The translations under genes were made by a program, and so were the position numbers. From a virus: a stretch of 34,349 nucleotides of DNA. The notes beneath the pieces are model-generated. The model saw only the letters and a program-made list of their open reading frames with translations, had not been told where the DNA came from and ran no database searches. The stretch spans positions 1-34,349 of IMG/VR virus record IMGVR_UViG_3300048908_000104; one strand, given 5' to 3'. This document shows positions 20,547 through 28,966 of the stretch, piece after piece; within the stretch, counting starts at the first letter, position 1; each line of letters begins with the position of its first letter.

Positions 20547-21383
20547 ATGAGCGTCCGCCCCGCAATCAACCGCACGTTTCACGACGCGCTGACTGAGGCC
20601 ATCCGCGACATCACCGAGCACGGCTATGACGATCCGGCCCGACTGCAGGAATGGCTGCGCCGACTGCGCTTCGCCGCGATGGCAGACCTGCCGACCGACT
20701 CGGAGATGCGCAATCGCATGCAGGTCGCGATGGACGCAGTATTCCGCCGCACGCTGTCGAAGACCGGCGCGCTGCGCTATCACCCGGGTGTGCCGCGCTT
20801 CACGATCGAGCGGATCACGCCGGCCTTGCGGCCGGAGCTCGACAAGCGCGTGCGCGCGAGCGTCGACCTGATCAAGCTGAACCGCGAGCGCGCAGTCGAG
20901 CAATCGCTGCAGCGCCTGGCCGGCTGGGTGTCATCGGTTCCCGCCGGCGGTTCGCGCGCGGTCGAGAAGGCCGACGTGCGCGAAAGCATCGCGAAGCCGA
21001 TCCGCCAGTTGCGCTACGAAGAGCGCCGCGTCTCGATCGACCAAGGACACAAGCTCATGTCGTCGATCAACGCGGTCATCGCCGAGCAGACGCAAGCCAT
21101 CGCGATGATGTGGCGCTCGCACTGGCGGCAGGCCGGCTATGACTACCGGCCCGACCACAAGGAGCGCGACAAGCGCTTCTACGTGGTGCGCGGCTCGTGG
21201 GCGCTTCAGCAAGGGCTGATCACGAAGGGCGACGGCTATCTCGATGAGATCACGCAGCCGGCCGAGGAGCCTTTCTGCCGCTGCTACGGCGTGTACGTGA
21301 ACAACCTGAGAGACCTGCCGCCCGAGATGCTGACCGAGAAGGGTCGGCGGGCGCTCGAAGAAACCCGAATCCGGAAACCCTGA
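20547..21383 (+). CDS. Mu F-like minor head / head morphogenesis protein
   Basis: The 278-residue protein carries MSSINAVIAEQTQAIAMMWR, then SHWRQAGYDYRPDHKERDKR-FYVVRGSW and AEEPFCRCYGVYVNNLRDLP. The C-rich P-F-C-R-C-Y core with preceding histidine pattern is the SPP1 gp7/Mu F domain of minor head proteins that bind the portal and help DNA delivery. Standard position between portal and protease. Confidence 0.85.
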   Translation: MSVRPAINRTFHDALTEAIRDITEHGYDDPARLQEWLRRLRFAAMADLPTDSEMRNRMQVAMDAVFRRTLSKTGALRYHPGVPRFTIERITPALRPELDKRVRASVDLIKLNRERAVEQSLQRLAGWVSSVPAGGSRAVEKADVRESIAKPIRQLRYEERRVSIDQGHKLMSSINAVIAEQTQAIAMMWRSHWRQAGYDYRPDHKERDKRFYVVRGSWALQQGLITKGDGYLDEITQPAEEPFCRCYGVYVNNLRDLPPEMLTEKGRRALEETRIRKP

Positions 21384-21384
21384 A

Positions 21385-23211
21385 ATGCCCAGTGTGAGCG
21401 AGAAGCAGCACCGCGCGATGGAAGCCGCGGCGCATGGGCATAGCACCCTCGGCATTCCGGAATCAGTCGGGAAAGAGTTCGTCGCGGCCGACAGCGCCGC
21501 GCCGGCCACGGACTGCGCCGGCATCCTGTTCCGCGCGCCGGGCCCGCTGTTCCTGCTCGTGCAGCGCAGCGACACGGGCGAATGGGAACAGCCCGGCGGC
21601 CACGCCGAGGGCGATGAAACGCCCGAGCAGGCGGCGGCGCGCGAGTGCATCGAGGAAATCGGCGGATGCCCTGAGGGGCTGCGCTGGGCGGTGCGGCGCA
21701 ATGCGATCTCCGGCGGCGCGGGCGAGTACACGTGCTTCGTGCAGAACGTGCCCGAACCGTTCAAGCCGGTACTGAACGACGAGCACACGGCATGGCAGTG
21801 GGCCGCGCCGGGCAGCCTGCCCGACAAGATGCACCCCGAGGTGGCGCGCACGATCGAACTGATGACGGGCAACGAGCTCGACATCGCGAAACGCATGGCG
21901 GCCGGCGAGCTGCTGTCGCCGCAGCGCTACGAAAACGTCTGGCTGTTCGATCTGCGCATCACGGGCACGGGCACCAGCTACCGCACCGAGCACGAAGAAT
22001 ACGTCTACCGGCCGCCGGAGAACTTCCTGACCGAGGAATTCCGGCAGCGATGCAACGGGTTGCCGGTGATCTTCGAGCACCCGAAGAAATCGATCCTCAA
22101 TAGCGATGAGTACCGCGACCGGTCGATCGGCACGATCTTCCTGCCGTATCTGACCGAAACCGAAGTGCGCGGCATCGCGAAAGTATTCGACGACGACGCG
22201 GCCCGGCTCATGCCGACGTCGCACGCGTCGACCAGTCCCGCGGTGATCTTCCGCGACGCGGGCTCAGCCGAAACCGTCGAGGTTGACGGTCAATCGGTCC
22301 TCATCGAAGGCAAGCCGTCCTATCTCGACCACCTCGCAATCTGCGAAGAGGGCGTGTGGGACAAAGGCGGCGAGCCCAGCGGAGTCAACACAGGAGATCC
22401 TGAAATGGATGGTATGGAAGAGCAAATCCCGGCGTGGGCCGATGCGCTGATCAAGCGCATGGACGCGATCGAAAACAAGGGTGGCGACCGCATGCCAGCC
22501 GCACCGCTCGAAGCCGATTCGGCCGAAAGCGCGGCCGAGCGTGAAGGCGGACGCGAAGTCGAGCATGAGCACGCTGCGGCGCGCGAACTGGCGGAAGCCG
22601 AGCGTGCCGGCGCCGCCGAGCATCGCGACGAAGAACGCGCCGATGCCGCCGGCTGCGAGCGCATGGACAGCACGGAAAGTGAGGAAGAACGTGCGGATTC
22701 CGCCGCGCGCGCCGACTCGCAGCGCCTCGCACGCGAAAACGCCGACCTGCGCGCGCAGATCAAGCGCATGGACGGCACGCTGTCGACGCTGACGAAGCCG
22801 CTGTCGATCGAAGATCGCGACGCGCTCGCCACGGCCCAGATGCGCGCCGACTCGGTGATGCAGATGTTCGGCCAGAGCGCGAACGCGCCGCTGCATGGCG
22901 AAAGCCCGGTCGAGTACCGCAAGCGTCTCGCCTCGAAGCTCGCCGCGCACAGCCCGGACATGAAGGGCGTGAAGCTCGACGCGCTGGATGGCGCCTCGTT
23001 CAAGGTGATCGAGGACAAGATCTACGCGGATGCGCAGGTCGCGGCGCGGAACCCCGCGTCGGCGCCCGCCGGCCGCCTGATCCCGATCGTCTCGCGCGAC
23101 GAGGCCGGCCGCCAGATCACCCGCTTCACGGGCGACATCGATGCCTGGATGCAGCATTTCAAGGCACCGGGCGTCATCTGCAAGATCAACCGTCAAGCCA
23201 AGGGGGCATAA
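21385..23211 (+). CDS. Nudix hydrolase fused to DUF2213 prohead protease and scaffold
   Basis: A 608-residue composite. Residues 1-38 (SEKQHRAMEAAAHGHSTLGI...VGKEFVAAD) form a small conserved leader found in other phage structural proteins. Residues 40-165 are a Nudix domain with a complete box at 72-94 (GHAEGDETPEQAAARECIEE). Residues 195-330 match the DUF2213 protease (EEYVYRPPENFL, LPVIFEHP with His232, SHASTSP, YLDHLAI with His316). Residues 345-520 are an alanine/glutamate coiled coil, the scaffold, and the end is a delta-domain-like tail. The protease would mature the capsid and destroy the scaffold; the Nudix role is unknown. Confidence 0.85.
   Translation: MPSVSEKQHRAMEAAAHGHSTLGIPESVGKEFVAADSAAPATDCAGILFRAPGPLFLLVQRSDTGEWEQPGGHAEGDETPEQAAARECIEEIGGCPEGLRWAVRRNAISGGAGEYTCFVQNVPEPFKPVLNDEHTAWQWAAPGSLPDKMHPEVARTIELMTGNELDIAKRMAAGELLSPQRYENVWLFDLRITGTGTSYRTEHEEYVYRPPENFLTEEFRQRCNGLPVIFEHPKKSILNSDEYRDRSIGTIFLPYLTETEVRGIAKVFDDDAARLMPTSHASTSPAVIFRDAGSAETVEVDGQSVLIEGKPSYLDHLAICEEGVWDKGGEPSGVNTGDPEMDGMEEQIPAWADALIKRMDAIENKGGDRMPAAPLEADSAESAAEREGGREVEHEHAAARELAEAERAGAAEHRDEERADAAGCERMDSTESEEERADSAARADSQRLARENADLRAQIKRMDGTLSTLTKPLSIEDRDALATAQMRADSVMQMFGQSANAPLHGESPVEYRKRLASKLAAHSPDMKGVKLDALDGASFKVIEDKIYADAQVAARNPASAPAGRLIPIVSRDEAGRQITRFTGDIDAWMQHFKAPGVICKINRQAKGA
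22405..23211 (+). CDS. nested scaffold protein from an internal start
   Basis: Inside the Nudix-protease gene an in-frame ATG at 22405 (MDGMEEQIPAWADALIKRMD) has AGGAG 8 bases upstream, the best ribosome site in this part of the gene. The start falls exactly at the boundary between protease and coiled-coil scaffold, giving a free 268-residue scaffold. This mirrors lambda C/Nu3, where scaffold is made from within the protease gene. Direct proof of translation is lacking. Confidence 0.5.
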   Translation: MDGMEEQIPAWADALIKRMDAIENKGGDRMPAAPLEADSAESAAEREGGREVEHEHAAARELAEAERAGAAEHRDEERADAAGCERMDSTESEEERADSAARADSQRLARENADLRAQIKRMDGTLSTLTKPLSIEDRDALATAQMRADSVMQMFGQSANAPLHGESPVEYRKRLASKLAAHSPDMKGVKLDALDGASFKVIEDKIYADAQVAARNPASAPAGRLIPIVSRDEAGRQITRFTGDIDAWMQHFKAPGVICKINRQAKGA

Positions 23212-23214
23212 GCC

Positions 23215-23811
23215 ATGTCGATTTCGTTCAACCCGATGCTGACGGGCTCGCCGACCGGCACTTTCCGCCAGGACACCGAGGGCTACGTCCAGGGCGCGTT
23301 CATGGACGACCCGTCCTCGAACATGTGGCTCGCGAGCGGCATCATTGCCGCATCGGTGACGCAGCCGGTCTGGGGCGGCATGCCTGTCACGGAAAACGTC
23401 GCCGCGCCGAACGCGAACCAGCTCGGAAACTCGCTGGTGCTCGCGGCCAACAACGCCGGCGTGACGGGTTTCACTGTCATCAACCGGTCGTACAACGCCA
23501 TCCTGACGCCGGGCAACAACGTGCCGCAGCTGATGGCGGGCATGACGGCCATGTTCTTCCGGACGGGCTCGAACGCGCGTATCGCGGTGCAGTGCGATGC
23601 GACGCTGGCGGCCAATCTCGACACGGGCGCGATCAACCAACAGGTTTCGTGGGACTTCACGAACCAGAAGCTGATCACGTACAGCTCGGGCGTCGGCGCG
23701 CTCGCGTGCAAGGTGCTCTCCGTCAACACCAACAGCAAGATCGTCAGCTACAACTCGGGGACCGGTGCGCTCACCTGGATCCAGGGCGCGGCCGCGATCA
23801 TCCAGATCTAA
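23215..23811 (+). CDS. capsid decoration-type structural protein
   Basis: A 198-residue beta-rich, cysteine-poor protein (GAFMDDPSSNMWLASGIIAA, VWGGMPVTE, NNVPQLMAGMTAMFFRTGSN, then a C-terminal part with repeated YSSGVGAL / YNSGTGAL words). The position between prohead protease and major capsid is that of a head decoration or stabilisation protein. The pair YSSGVGAL (about 155) and YNSGTGAL (about 180) hints at a duplicated strand unit. GGGGG upstream of ATG. Confidence 0.72.
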   Translation: MSISFNPMLTGSPTGTFRQDTEGYVQGAFMDDPSSNMWLASGIIAASVTQPVWGGMPVTENVAAPNANQLGNSLVLAANNAGVTGFTVINRSYNAILTPGNNVPQLMAGMTAMFFRTGSNARIAVQCDATLAANLDTGAINQQVSWDFTNQKLITYSSGVGALACKVLSVNTNSKIVSYNSGTGALTWIQGAAAIIQI

Positions 23812-23823
23812 GGAGCCTCCGAA

Positions 23824-24849
23824 ATGGCAAATTACTTCCCGGCTCAGGCCAAGGTCGCGCCGAGCTTCTCGGAGCCCGAGCTGATCGTCACCTACGCGCA
23901 GGCGTCCGGTGCGTTCAGCCTTCTTCAAGGCGGCAAGCCGCGTGTGAAGATCGGCAGCGAAGACCTGTTCGTCTACATCAACGCGCTGGACCTGCGCACC
24001 GAAACGCAGGCATCGCAGGGTGCGCCGAACCTGCTGCCGTCGGCGACGCTGACCGCGACCTACTACTCGACGGCGACGTATCTGATCCGCACGCGCGCGC
24101 AGTGGGACCATCACGACACCGCGGCGGCCGCAGCATACTCGATCGGCCTGCCGGCGGCGCAAGACCTCGCGCAGCGTCAGGGCATCTTCCAACAGGGCCG
24201 CGTCGGGCTGCTGTACGGCTTCAACCCGGCGAATGGCGAAGGCCTGATGAACACGGTCGGCGCCACCGCCGTGACGCTGCCGCCGGACAGCTATGGCAAC
24301 ACGACGGTGTCGACCTATGACAATGGCGAAATGTCGCTGTGGGTCCTTGCGCAGATCGTCGCGCTGAAGACGCGCATGTTCCAGTCGGGCGGCAACATCA
24401 AAAACAAGATCCGCATCTTGAGCCCGCAGCGCGTGTTCCTTCAGCTCACGTACGGCTCGATCGTGCAGGTCGTGCAGTATCAGCGCCCGGGTGCCGGCAC
24501 TTCCACGGTCGGTCAGGTAATCCAGAACGTCGTCGATGAAATGGGCGACGAGATCGAGTGGTACTTCGACGACACGCTGATCGGCAAGGGCGCCGGTGGC
24601 TCGGATGCTGTGATTCTGACGGTCCCCGAAATCGAGAAGCCGGACATTCCGGGTATCAACACCAACGTGTTCGCGGACGTGAACCCGAACATGAAGGCGG
24701 TGAACCTGATGTACGCGGACGCCGCGGCGCCGATCAAGATCCCGACGCCGATCCCCGACGGCGGCATCACCGAAGTGCAGGAGCTGCGTGTGACGTCCGG
24801 CTGGGGTGTACGTCCCGAAGGCATCACGATCCTGTCGATGCCGCACTGA
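23824..24849 (+). CDS. major capsid protein, DUF2184 type
   Basis: The 341-residue protein includes RTRAQWDHHDTAAAAAYSIG, GIFQQGRVGLLYGFNPANGE, a RILSPQRVFLQLTYGSIVQV segment and VWGVRP-like ending (TSGWGVRPEGITILSMPH). I recognise the DUF2184 family, the HK97-fold coat of phages with DUF1073 portals. No N-terminal delta domain is present; the scaffold is separate. AAGGAG lies 8 bases before the ATG, one of the strongest ribosome sites in the window, as expected for the most abundant protein. Confidence 0.87.
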   Translation: MANYFPAQAKVAPSFSEPELIVTYAQASGAFSLLQGGKPRVKIGSEDLFVYINALDLRTETQASQGAPNLLPSATLTATYYSTATYLIRTRAQWDHHDTAAAAAYSIGLPAAQDLAQRQGIFQQGRVGLLYGFNPANGEGLMNTVGATAVTLPPDSYGNTTVSTYDNGEMSLWVLAQIVALKTRMFQSGGNIKNKIRILSPQRVFLQLTYGSIVQVVQYQRPGAGTSTVGQVIQNVVDEMGDEIEWYFDDTLIGKGAGGSDAVILTVPEIEKPDIPGINTNVFADVNPNMKAVNLMYADAAAPIKIPTPIPDGGITEVQELRVTSGWGVRPEGITILSMPH

Positions 24850-24884
24850 GCGGCAGAGCAGCAAGAGTCAGCATCTCCACCCTG

Positions 24885-24916
24885 AAGGGGCGCCCGCGTG
24901 GCACCCCTTTCTTTTT
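24885..24916 (+). terminator. terminator-like hairpin after the major capsid gene
   Basis: AAGGGG (24885-24890) pairs with CCCCTT (24904-24909), with an inner GCC/GGC extension, followed by a T-rich run to 24916. A partial terminator here would raise capsid mRNA over downstream connector genes. It may be read through by antiterminated polymerase. Confidence 0.6.
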
Positions 24917-24928
24917 CCCGAGGACGAC

Positions 24929-25447
24929 ATGTCGATTTTCATCGCCAACTGCACGAAACAGCATCTGGACCACCATTTCCGCTCGCCCGAGCACGCCGGC
25001 AAGGCGCAGGTCGTGCATATCCCGTCGGGCCAGCAGCGCGAGATCGCGCGCGGCGCGTCGGGCGCCGTCATCGAGTCGCTCGTGCGGCACCTCGAACAGT
25101 TCGGTTTCCGCAACGCGGCCGAGGTGAACGGCAAGATCAGCGAGTTCTCGGGCTACCTCTACCGTGTCGGCAAGCCCGTCACGGAAACGCATATCGTCAC
25201 CGCGCACGATCAGCTGGTCGATACGCAGGAGCATCGCTCGGCGCAGGAAGCGACGCGCAGTGCACTCGCCTTCGACAGCGCGACGCGCGACAAGAAGGGC
25301 GGCGGCAAGGGCCGGCGCATGGCGAGCGTGACCTCCGTCGAGGTGAAGCAAGACGTCCCGCCCGGCCAGAAGCCGACCGGCGACGAAGTGAATTTCTCCC
25401 TGTCGGTGGCGCCGGACGGCCGCACCGACGCAAAGCTCCCGACCTGA
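24929..25447 (+). CDS. head-region protein, 172 aa, function unknown
   Basis: MSIFIANCTKQHLDHHFRSP, SGQQREIARGASGAVIESLV and FGFRNAAEVNGKISEFSGYL form an N-terminal beta-rich domain; a basic RDKKGGGKGRRMA linker and a polar tail follow. It lies between capsid and connector genes, so it is probably a head or head-completion component. No enzyme motif is visible. ATG 24929 follows GAGGAC; upstream codons of the same frame belong to no gene. Confidence 0.65.
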   Translation: MSIFIANCTKQHLDHHFRSPEHAGKAQVVHIPSGQQREIARGASGAVIESLVRHLEQFGFRNAAEVNGKISEFSGYLYRVGKPVTETHIVTAHDQLVDTQEHRSAQEATRSALAFDSATRDKKGGGKGRRMASVTSVEVKQDVPPGQKPTGDEVNFSLSVAPDGRTDAKLPT

Positions 25448-25448
25448 T

Positions 25449-25907
25449 ATGTCCTTCGTCGACTCGACCCAGCCGAATCTCGCGGACTTCACGACGTTCG
25501 TCTACAACCAGGGCGTGCCGCAGACCGACCTGCCGACGGACTCGCAGTACCTGCAGTGGGCATTCACGATGGCGATGAACCTCGCCTTGCAGTCGCCGTG
25601 CAGCGTGCCCGCGATCGTCTACGTGCTGGCGGTCTACAACCTCGGCATGCACCGGCTGCTGAAGGTCGCGCAGGACATCCCGCCGTCGACGTTCTTCGCC
25701 ACGCAGCGCACGGCGTTCAAGCTGATGGCGTTCGTCGGCGGCGTGGTGCAGTCGTCGGGCGATCAGGGCACGTCGAACAGTCTCGTCGTGCCCGACTTCG
25801 TGAAGAACCTCACGATGCAGGATCTCGATCTGCTGAAAACGCCGTGGGGTCGCGAGTATCTCGCGTACGCGCAGCAATACGGGCCGGACGTCGTCGGAGT
25901 TTCGTGA
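25449..25907 (+). CDS. head-tail connector protein (adaptor-like)
   Basis: A 152-residue helical protein (LQWAFTMAMNLALQSPCSVP, AIVYVLAVYNLGMHRLLKVA, ATQRTAFKLMAFVGGVVQSS). It starts 1 base after the previous gene and overlaps the next as TGATG. Size, helix content and order after the capsid gene suit a gp6/gp15-type adaptor that binds below the portal. No sequence family is recognised with certainty. Confidence 0.6.
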   Translation: MSFVDSTQPNLADFTTFVYNQGVPQTDLPTDSQYLQWAFTMAMNLALQSPCSVPAIVYVLAVYNLGMHRLLKVAQDIPPSTFFATQRTAFKLMAFVGGVVQSSGDQGTSNSLVVPDFVKNLTMQDLDLLKTPWGREYLAYAQQYGPDVVGVS

Positions 25908-26341
25908 TGCCAACCCTCCACCTCGGCGTGATCGACGTCGCCTACACGGGCGCCGGCGCGAAGCCGGGCGTCACCACGGGCGATGTCGCGACGTTCATCG
26001 AGGACGAGTACCACGTGATGCGCGTGTTCCTCGAGATGTACGAGGAAGAGATCGGCGAGCTGCTGGCGAACGACATCGCCGGCGAGATCGAAAGCATCGC
26101 TCAGGGCAAACCAGTCGGGCGCCTGTCGATTGATGTGTCGACGGGGAAGATCGGTGAGCTGTTTCGGGATTTCCTCGATGCACGTGAATGGAAGCAGGCG
26201 AGCGCGCAGGCGGTCGCGGCGGCCGACGAGGGCGTGAACCATCGGAAGAAGCGGCCGTACGCCGCAGAGAATCCGGCGCGCGCCGAGTTCATCGATACCG
26301 GCCTCTACCAAGCGTCGTTTCGTGCATGGGTGACTGACTGA
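25907..26341 (+). CDS. tail completion / connector protein
   Basis: A 144-residue protein beginning MPTLHLGVIDVAYTGAGAKP, with VATFIEDEYHVMRVFLEMYE and a C-terminal FIDTGLYQASFRAWVTD. The last word (D-T-G-L-Y-x-x-S-F-x-A-W-V) is typical of phage neck proteins of the gpG/HK97 gp10 kind at the head-tail joint. Overlaps neighbours by one to four bases. Confidence 0.62.
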   Translation: MPTLHLGVIDVAYTGAGAKPGVTTGDVATFIEDEYHVMRVFLEMYEEEIGELLANDIAGEIESIAQGKPVGRLSIDVSTGKIGELFRDFLDAREWKQASAQAVAAADEGVNHRKKRPYAAENPARAEFIDTGLYQASFRAWVTD

Positions 26342-27300
26342 TGGGATTGATCGATGAAGCAGCGGCCGCGCCGGGCGATCTCGCCGCGGCGCTCGAGGCC
26401 GGCGTCGAGCAGCTCTCGCGCAACCAGTCCGTCACGTTCCAGCAGTACACGAAGTCGACGCTGCCGACCGATGGTTATGTGTTCTGGGTGGCGAGCAGCA
26501 CCGCACAGCAGTTCAGCGGCTCGCTGCACATCCTGACCGACCGTCGGCAGGAAGAAGACCAGACGATCGCGGCGAACAAGCTGCTGTTCACGGCCGAGCA
26601 GGAGATCGCGCAGCTCAACACGATCTCGCCGGGCACGATGTGGATCGGCACGTGGCAGGTCGACGGCGCGACGCTTCAGGTCGCGTTCGCAGAGACCGGG
26701 CTGAATTACCAGCAGGCCGGCCTGTGGCATTACCGCGGCTTCGCCGTCTACCCGGCGCTGGCGTCGCAGCTCGTCGCCAGCGCGTCGGACCTGCCGGTCG
26801 AGCCGATCGTCTCTAACAGCCTCCCGATCTGGATGGCGCTGAGCGGCCTCGCCGGCGCGCCGGTGTACCCGTCGTTCCTCGTGCCGGACAACGTCGTGCC
26901 GCCGTACGTCACGGCGCATATCGAACCGGTCGAGACGGTCGCGATCCAGGCGTTCCCGACCTACCAATGGCCGGGCACACCGACGCCGCCGACCGCGCTG
27001 CAGCAGATGGCGAGCACGCAGCTCATGCGCGACAACGTGCGGCTCACGTTCTATGGATTCACGAATCAGCGCGCGATTCAGTTCTACGCAGCGCTGATCG
27101 ACTACTCGCTGAACACCGACGATTTCGGATTCTGCAATTCGCCGGCGATCCGCGACGAGAAGCGCACGCAGGTTGAGATTGCGGCGCTCGCGATGAAGAA
27201 GACCCTGACGATCCTCGCGTCGTATTACCAGGGAACCGCTGACGCGATCGCGCGGCGGCTGATCCTGTCGGCCAGCATCACCACCACCATCCAGGAGTAA
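26341..27300 (+). CDS. unknown neck/tail structural protein, 319 aa
   Basis: The protein includes SRNQSVTFQQYTKSTLPTDG-YVFWV, SLHILTDRRQEEDQTIAANK and VRLTFYGFTNQRAIQFYAAL. It lies between connector and sheath genes. The length and the Y-V-F-W-V / HILTDRRQEED segments recur in phages with this sheath type. It may be a tail terminator or neck protein; family is not certain. Confidence 0.62.
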   Translation: MGLIDEAAAAPGDLAAALEAGVEQLSRNQSVTFQQYTKSTLPTDGYVFWVASSTAQQFSGSLHILTDRRQEEDQTIAANKLLFTAEQEIAQLNTISPGTMWIGTWQVDGATLQVAFAETGLNYQQAGLWHYRGFAVYPALASQLVASASDLPVEPIVSNSLPIWMALSGLAGAPVYPSFLVPDNVVPPYVTAHIEPVETVAIQAFPTYQWPGTPTPPTALQQMASTQLMRDNVRLTFYGFTNQRAIQFYAALIDYSLNTDDFGFCNSPAIRDEKRTQVEIAALAMKKTLTILASYYQGTADAIARRLILSASITTTIQE

Positions 27301-27304
27301 CGAA

Positions 27305-27613
27305 ATGCCCCAGAACCCCATCGTCCCGCGTCCGGGCGGCGCGCTGTCGGCGCTCGACGTCAATGCCGCCACCGTCATCAAGAATTCCCCCGGCACCCTC
27401 GTGCGCATCACCGTGCTCGCGGTTGCCACGGCCGGCACGTTCGGTGCGTACGACGCCGCCACAGTCGGCTCGGCCGCCACGGCCAATGCGATCGTGCAAT
27501 ACGCGAGCGGCTACCCGGCCGTCGGCTCGGTGATCTATCTCCAATGGCCGTGCAACACCGGGATCGTCGTGAACCCGGGCACCGGCGGCGCCGTTTCCGT
27601 CGCATACGCATAA
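27305..27613 (+). CDS. small structural protein, 102 aa
   Basis: MPQNPIVPRPGGALSALDVN, then ITVLAVATAGTFGAYDAATV and a glycine/valine-rich end AVSVAYA. It is mostly beta strand and low in charge, like small decoration or capping proteins. AGGAG lies upstream. It directly precedes the sheath gene. No activity can be assigned. Confidence 0.62.
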   Translation: MPQNPIVPRPGGALSALDVNAATVIKNSPGTLVRITVLAVATAGTFGAYDAATVGSAATANAIVQYASGYPAVGSVIYLQWPCNTGIVVNPGTGGAVSVAYA

Positions 27614-27631
27614 CCCCAGGAGCCGCCCAAC

Positions 27632-28954
27632 ATGGCGCAGACCATCACCCAGACGATCGTCAATCTGAACGTCACCGTCACCCGGGCGCCCGTGCCGTCG
27701 CAGCTTCAGCGCAGCGGTGCGATCGTCTCGGTGGGCGGCACGACCCTCGCGGCCGGCACGTATCAGTACTGCGATCTGACCTCCGACCTGACGGCCATTC
27801 TCAGCGGCTCGGGCAATTCGACCGAGCTGACGAACATGGCGAACACGCATTTCGCCCAAGGCCAATCAGTCGGCTTCTATGTGCTTGAGCTCGGCGCCGA
27901 AACTGGCGTCGATCAAGGCATCGGCCTGCTGCAGACGTGGGTCTCGAACAACCCGAACGTGTTCTACGCGTACCTCGTGCCGGCGGCATGGGATTACTCG
28001 AAGGACGAGGTCGGCAGCGTCGTCGTGACGAACGGTGGTTCGGGCTATACGTCCGCGCCGACGGTCACGTTCTCGGCGCCGACGTCGGGCACGACCGCCA
28101 CCGGCACGGCCATCATCCAAAACGGCAAGGTCGTCGCCGTGACGATCACGAATCCGGGCTCCGGCTATACGGCAGCTCCGACCGTCTCGTTCTCGGGCGG
28201 CGGCGGCACGGGCGCAGTCGCGACGGCGAACCTCGCATCCGCGCTGAACATCCTCGCCGGCCTGTACTCGTCGCCGACCGGCAAGACGTATTTCCACGTC
28301 ACGACGACGGCCGCGAATCTCGCGAACTACGCGAATCTGAAATCGATCATCGCGTTCGTGCCGAGCCCGCTCGCGCCGTCGACGGAGTTCGGCGCCGCCG
28401 CGCAGTTCTACCAGTGGCTGGTGAATCAGCCGGGCGCGGCGAACAAGCTCGCGCCGATGGGGCAGCGGTTCCTGTATGGCGTCACGGCTTGGCCGGCGCA
28501 GGGCTACAACGCGCAGATCACGTCGATCCTGAGTGCATTCGGCAACTTGATCTTGACGGGCGCCGAGGGCGGCATTTCGACGGCCACGCTGCGCAATGGC
28601 ACGACGATGGACGGTTCGCAGGCGAGCTGGTGGTACGGCATCGACTGGTTCCAGATCCAGTCGAAGCAGGCGCTCGCGGCCGCGATCATCAATGGCTCGA
28701 ACACGAACCCGCCGCTGCTCTACGACCAGCCGGGCATCAACGCGTTGCAGTCGGTCGCCGAAAACACGGGCTCGCGCGCCGTGTCGTTCGGTTGCGCGCA
28801 ATCGGTGGCCGTCACGGCGATCGATTTCCAGATGTACACGACGCAGAACCCGGGCGATTACTCGGCGGGCATCTACAACGGTCTCGCCGCGACGGTGGTC
28901 GGTCAAAACGGCTTCCAGACCATCACCTTCAACATCGACGCCGTTCAGCTCTAA
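27632..28954 (+). CDS. tail sheath protein (DUF3383-like) with inserted repeat domain
   Basis: The 440-residue protein identifies a contractile tail. Segments SNNPNVFYAYLVPAAWDYSK, FLYGVTAWPAQGYNAQITSI, SWWYGIDWFQIQSKQALAAA and a C-terminal GDYSAGIYNGLAATVVGQNG match the DUF3383-type sheath. Residues 128-200 are an insertion with two copies of a glycine/threonine unit (VVVTNGGSGYTSAPTVTF and VTITNPGSGYTAAPTVSF). The insertion would decorate the outside of the tail. AGGAG 10 bases upstream. Confidence 0.82.
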   Translation: MAQTITQTIVNLNVTVTRAPVPSQLQRSGAIVSVGGTTLAAGTYQYCDLTSDLTAILSGSGNSTELTNMANTHFAQGQSVGFYVLELGAETGVDQGIGLLQTWVSNNPNVFYAYLVPAAWDYSKDEVGSVVVTNGGSGYTSAPTVTFSAPTSGTTATGTAIIQNGKVVAVTITNPGSGYTAAPTVSFSGGGGTGAVATANLASALNILAGLYSSPTGKTYFHVTTTAANLANYANLKSIIAFVPSPLAPSTEFGAAAQFYQWLVNQPGAANKLAPMGQRFLYGVTAWPAQGYNAQITSILSAFGNLILTGAEGGISTATLRNGTTMDGSQASWWYGIDWFQIQSKQALAAAIINGSNTNPPLLYDQPGINALQSVAENTGSRAVSFGCAQSVAVTAIDFQMYTTQNPGDYSAGIYNGLAATVVGQNGFQTITFNIDAVQL

Positions 28955-28966
28955 GGGGAACCATAG

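Noticed and set aside
22264-24864. Minus-strand 866-residue reading frame across the scaffold and capsid genes
   Set aside because: Long open antisense frames are common in GC-rich DNA. The product is arginine/histidine/leucine-rich and low in sense, while the opposite strand encodes recognised capsid proteins.
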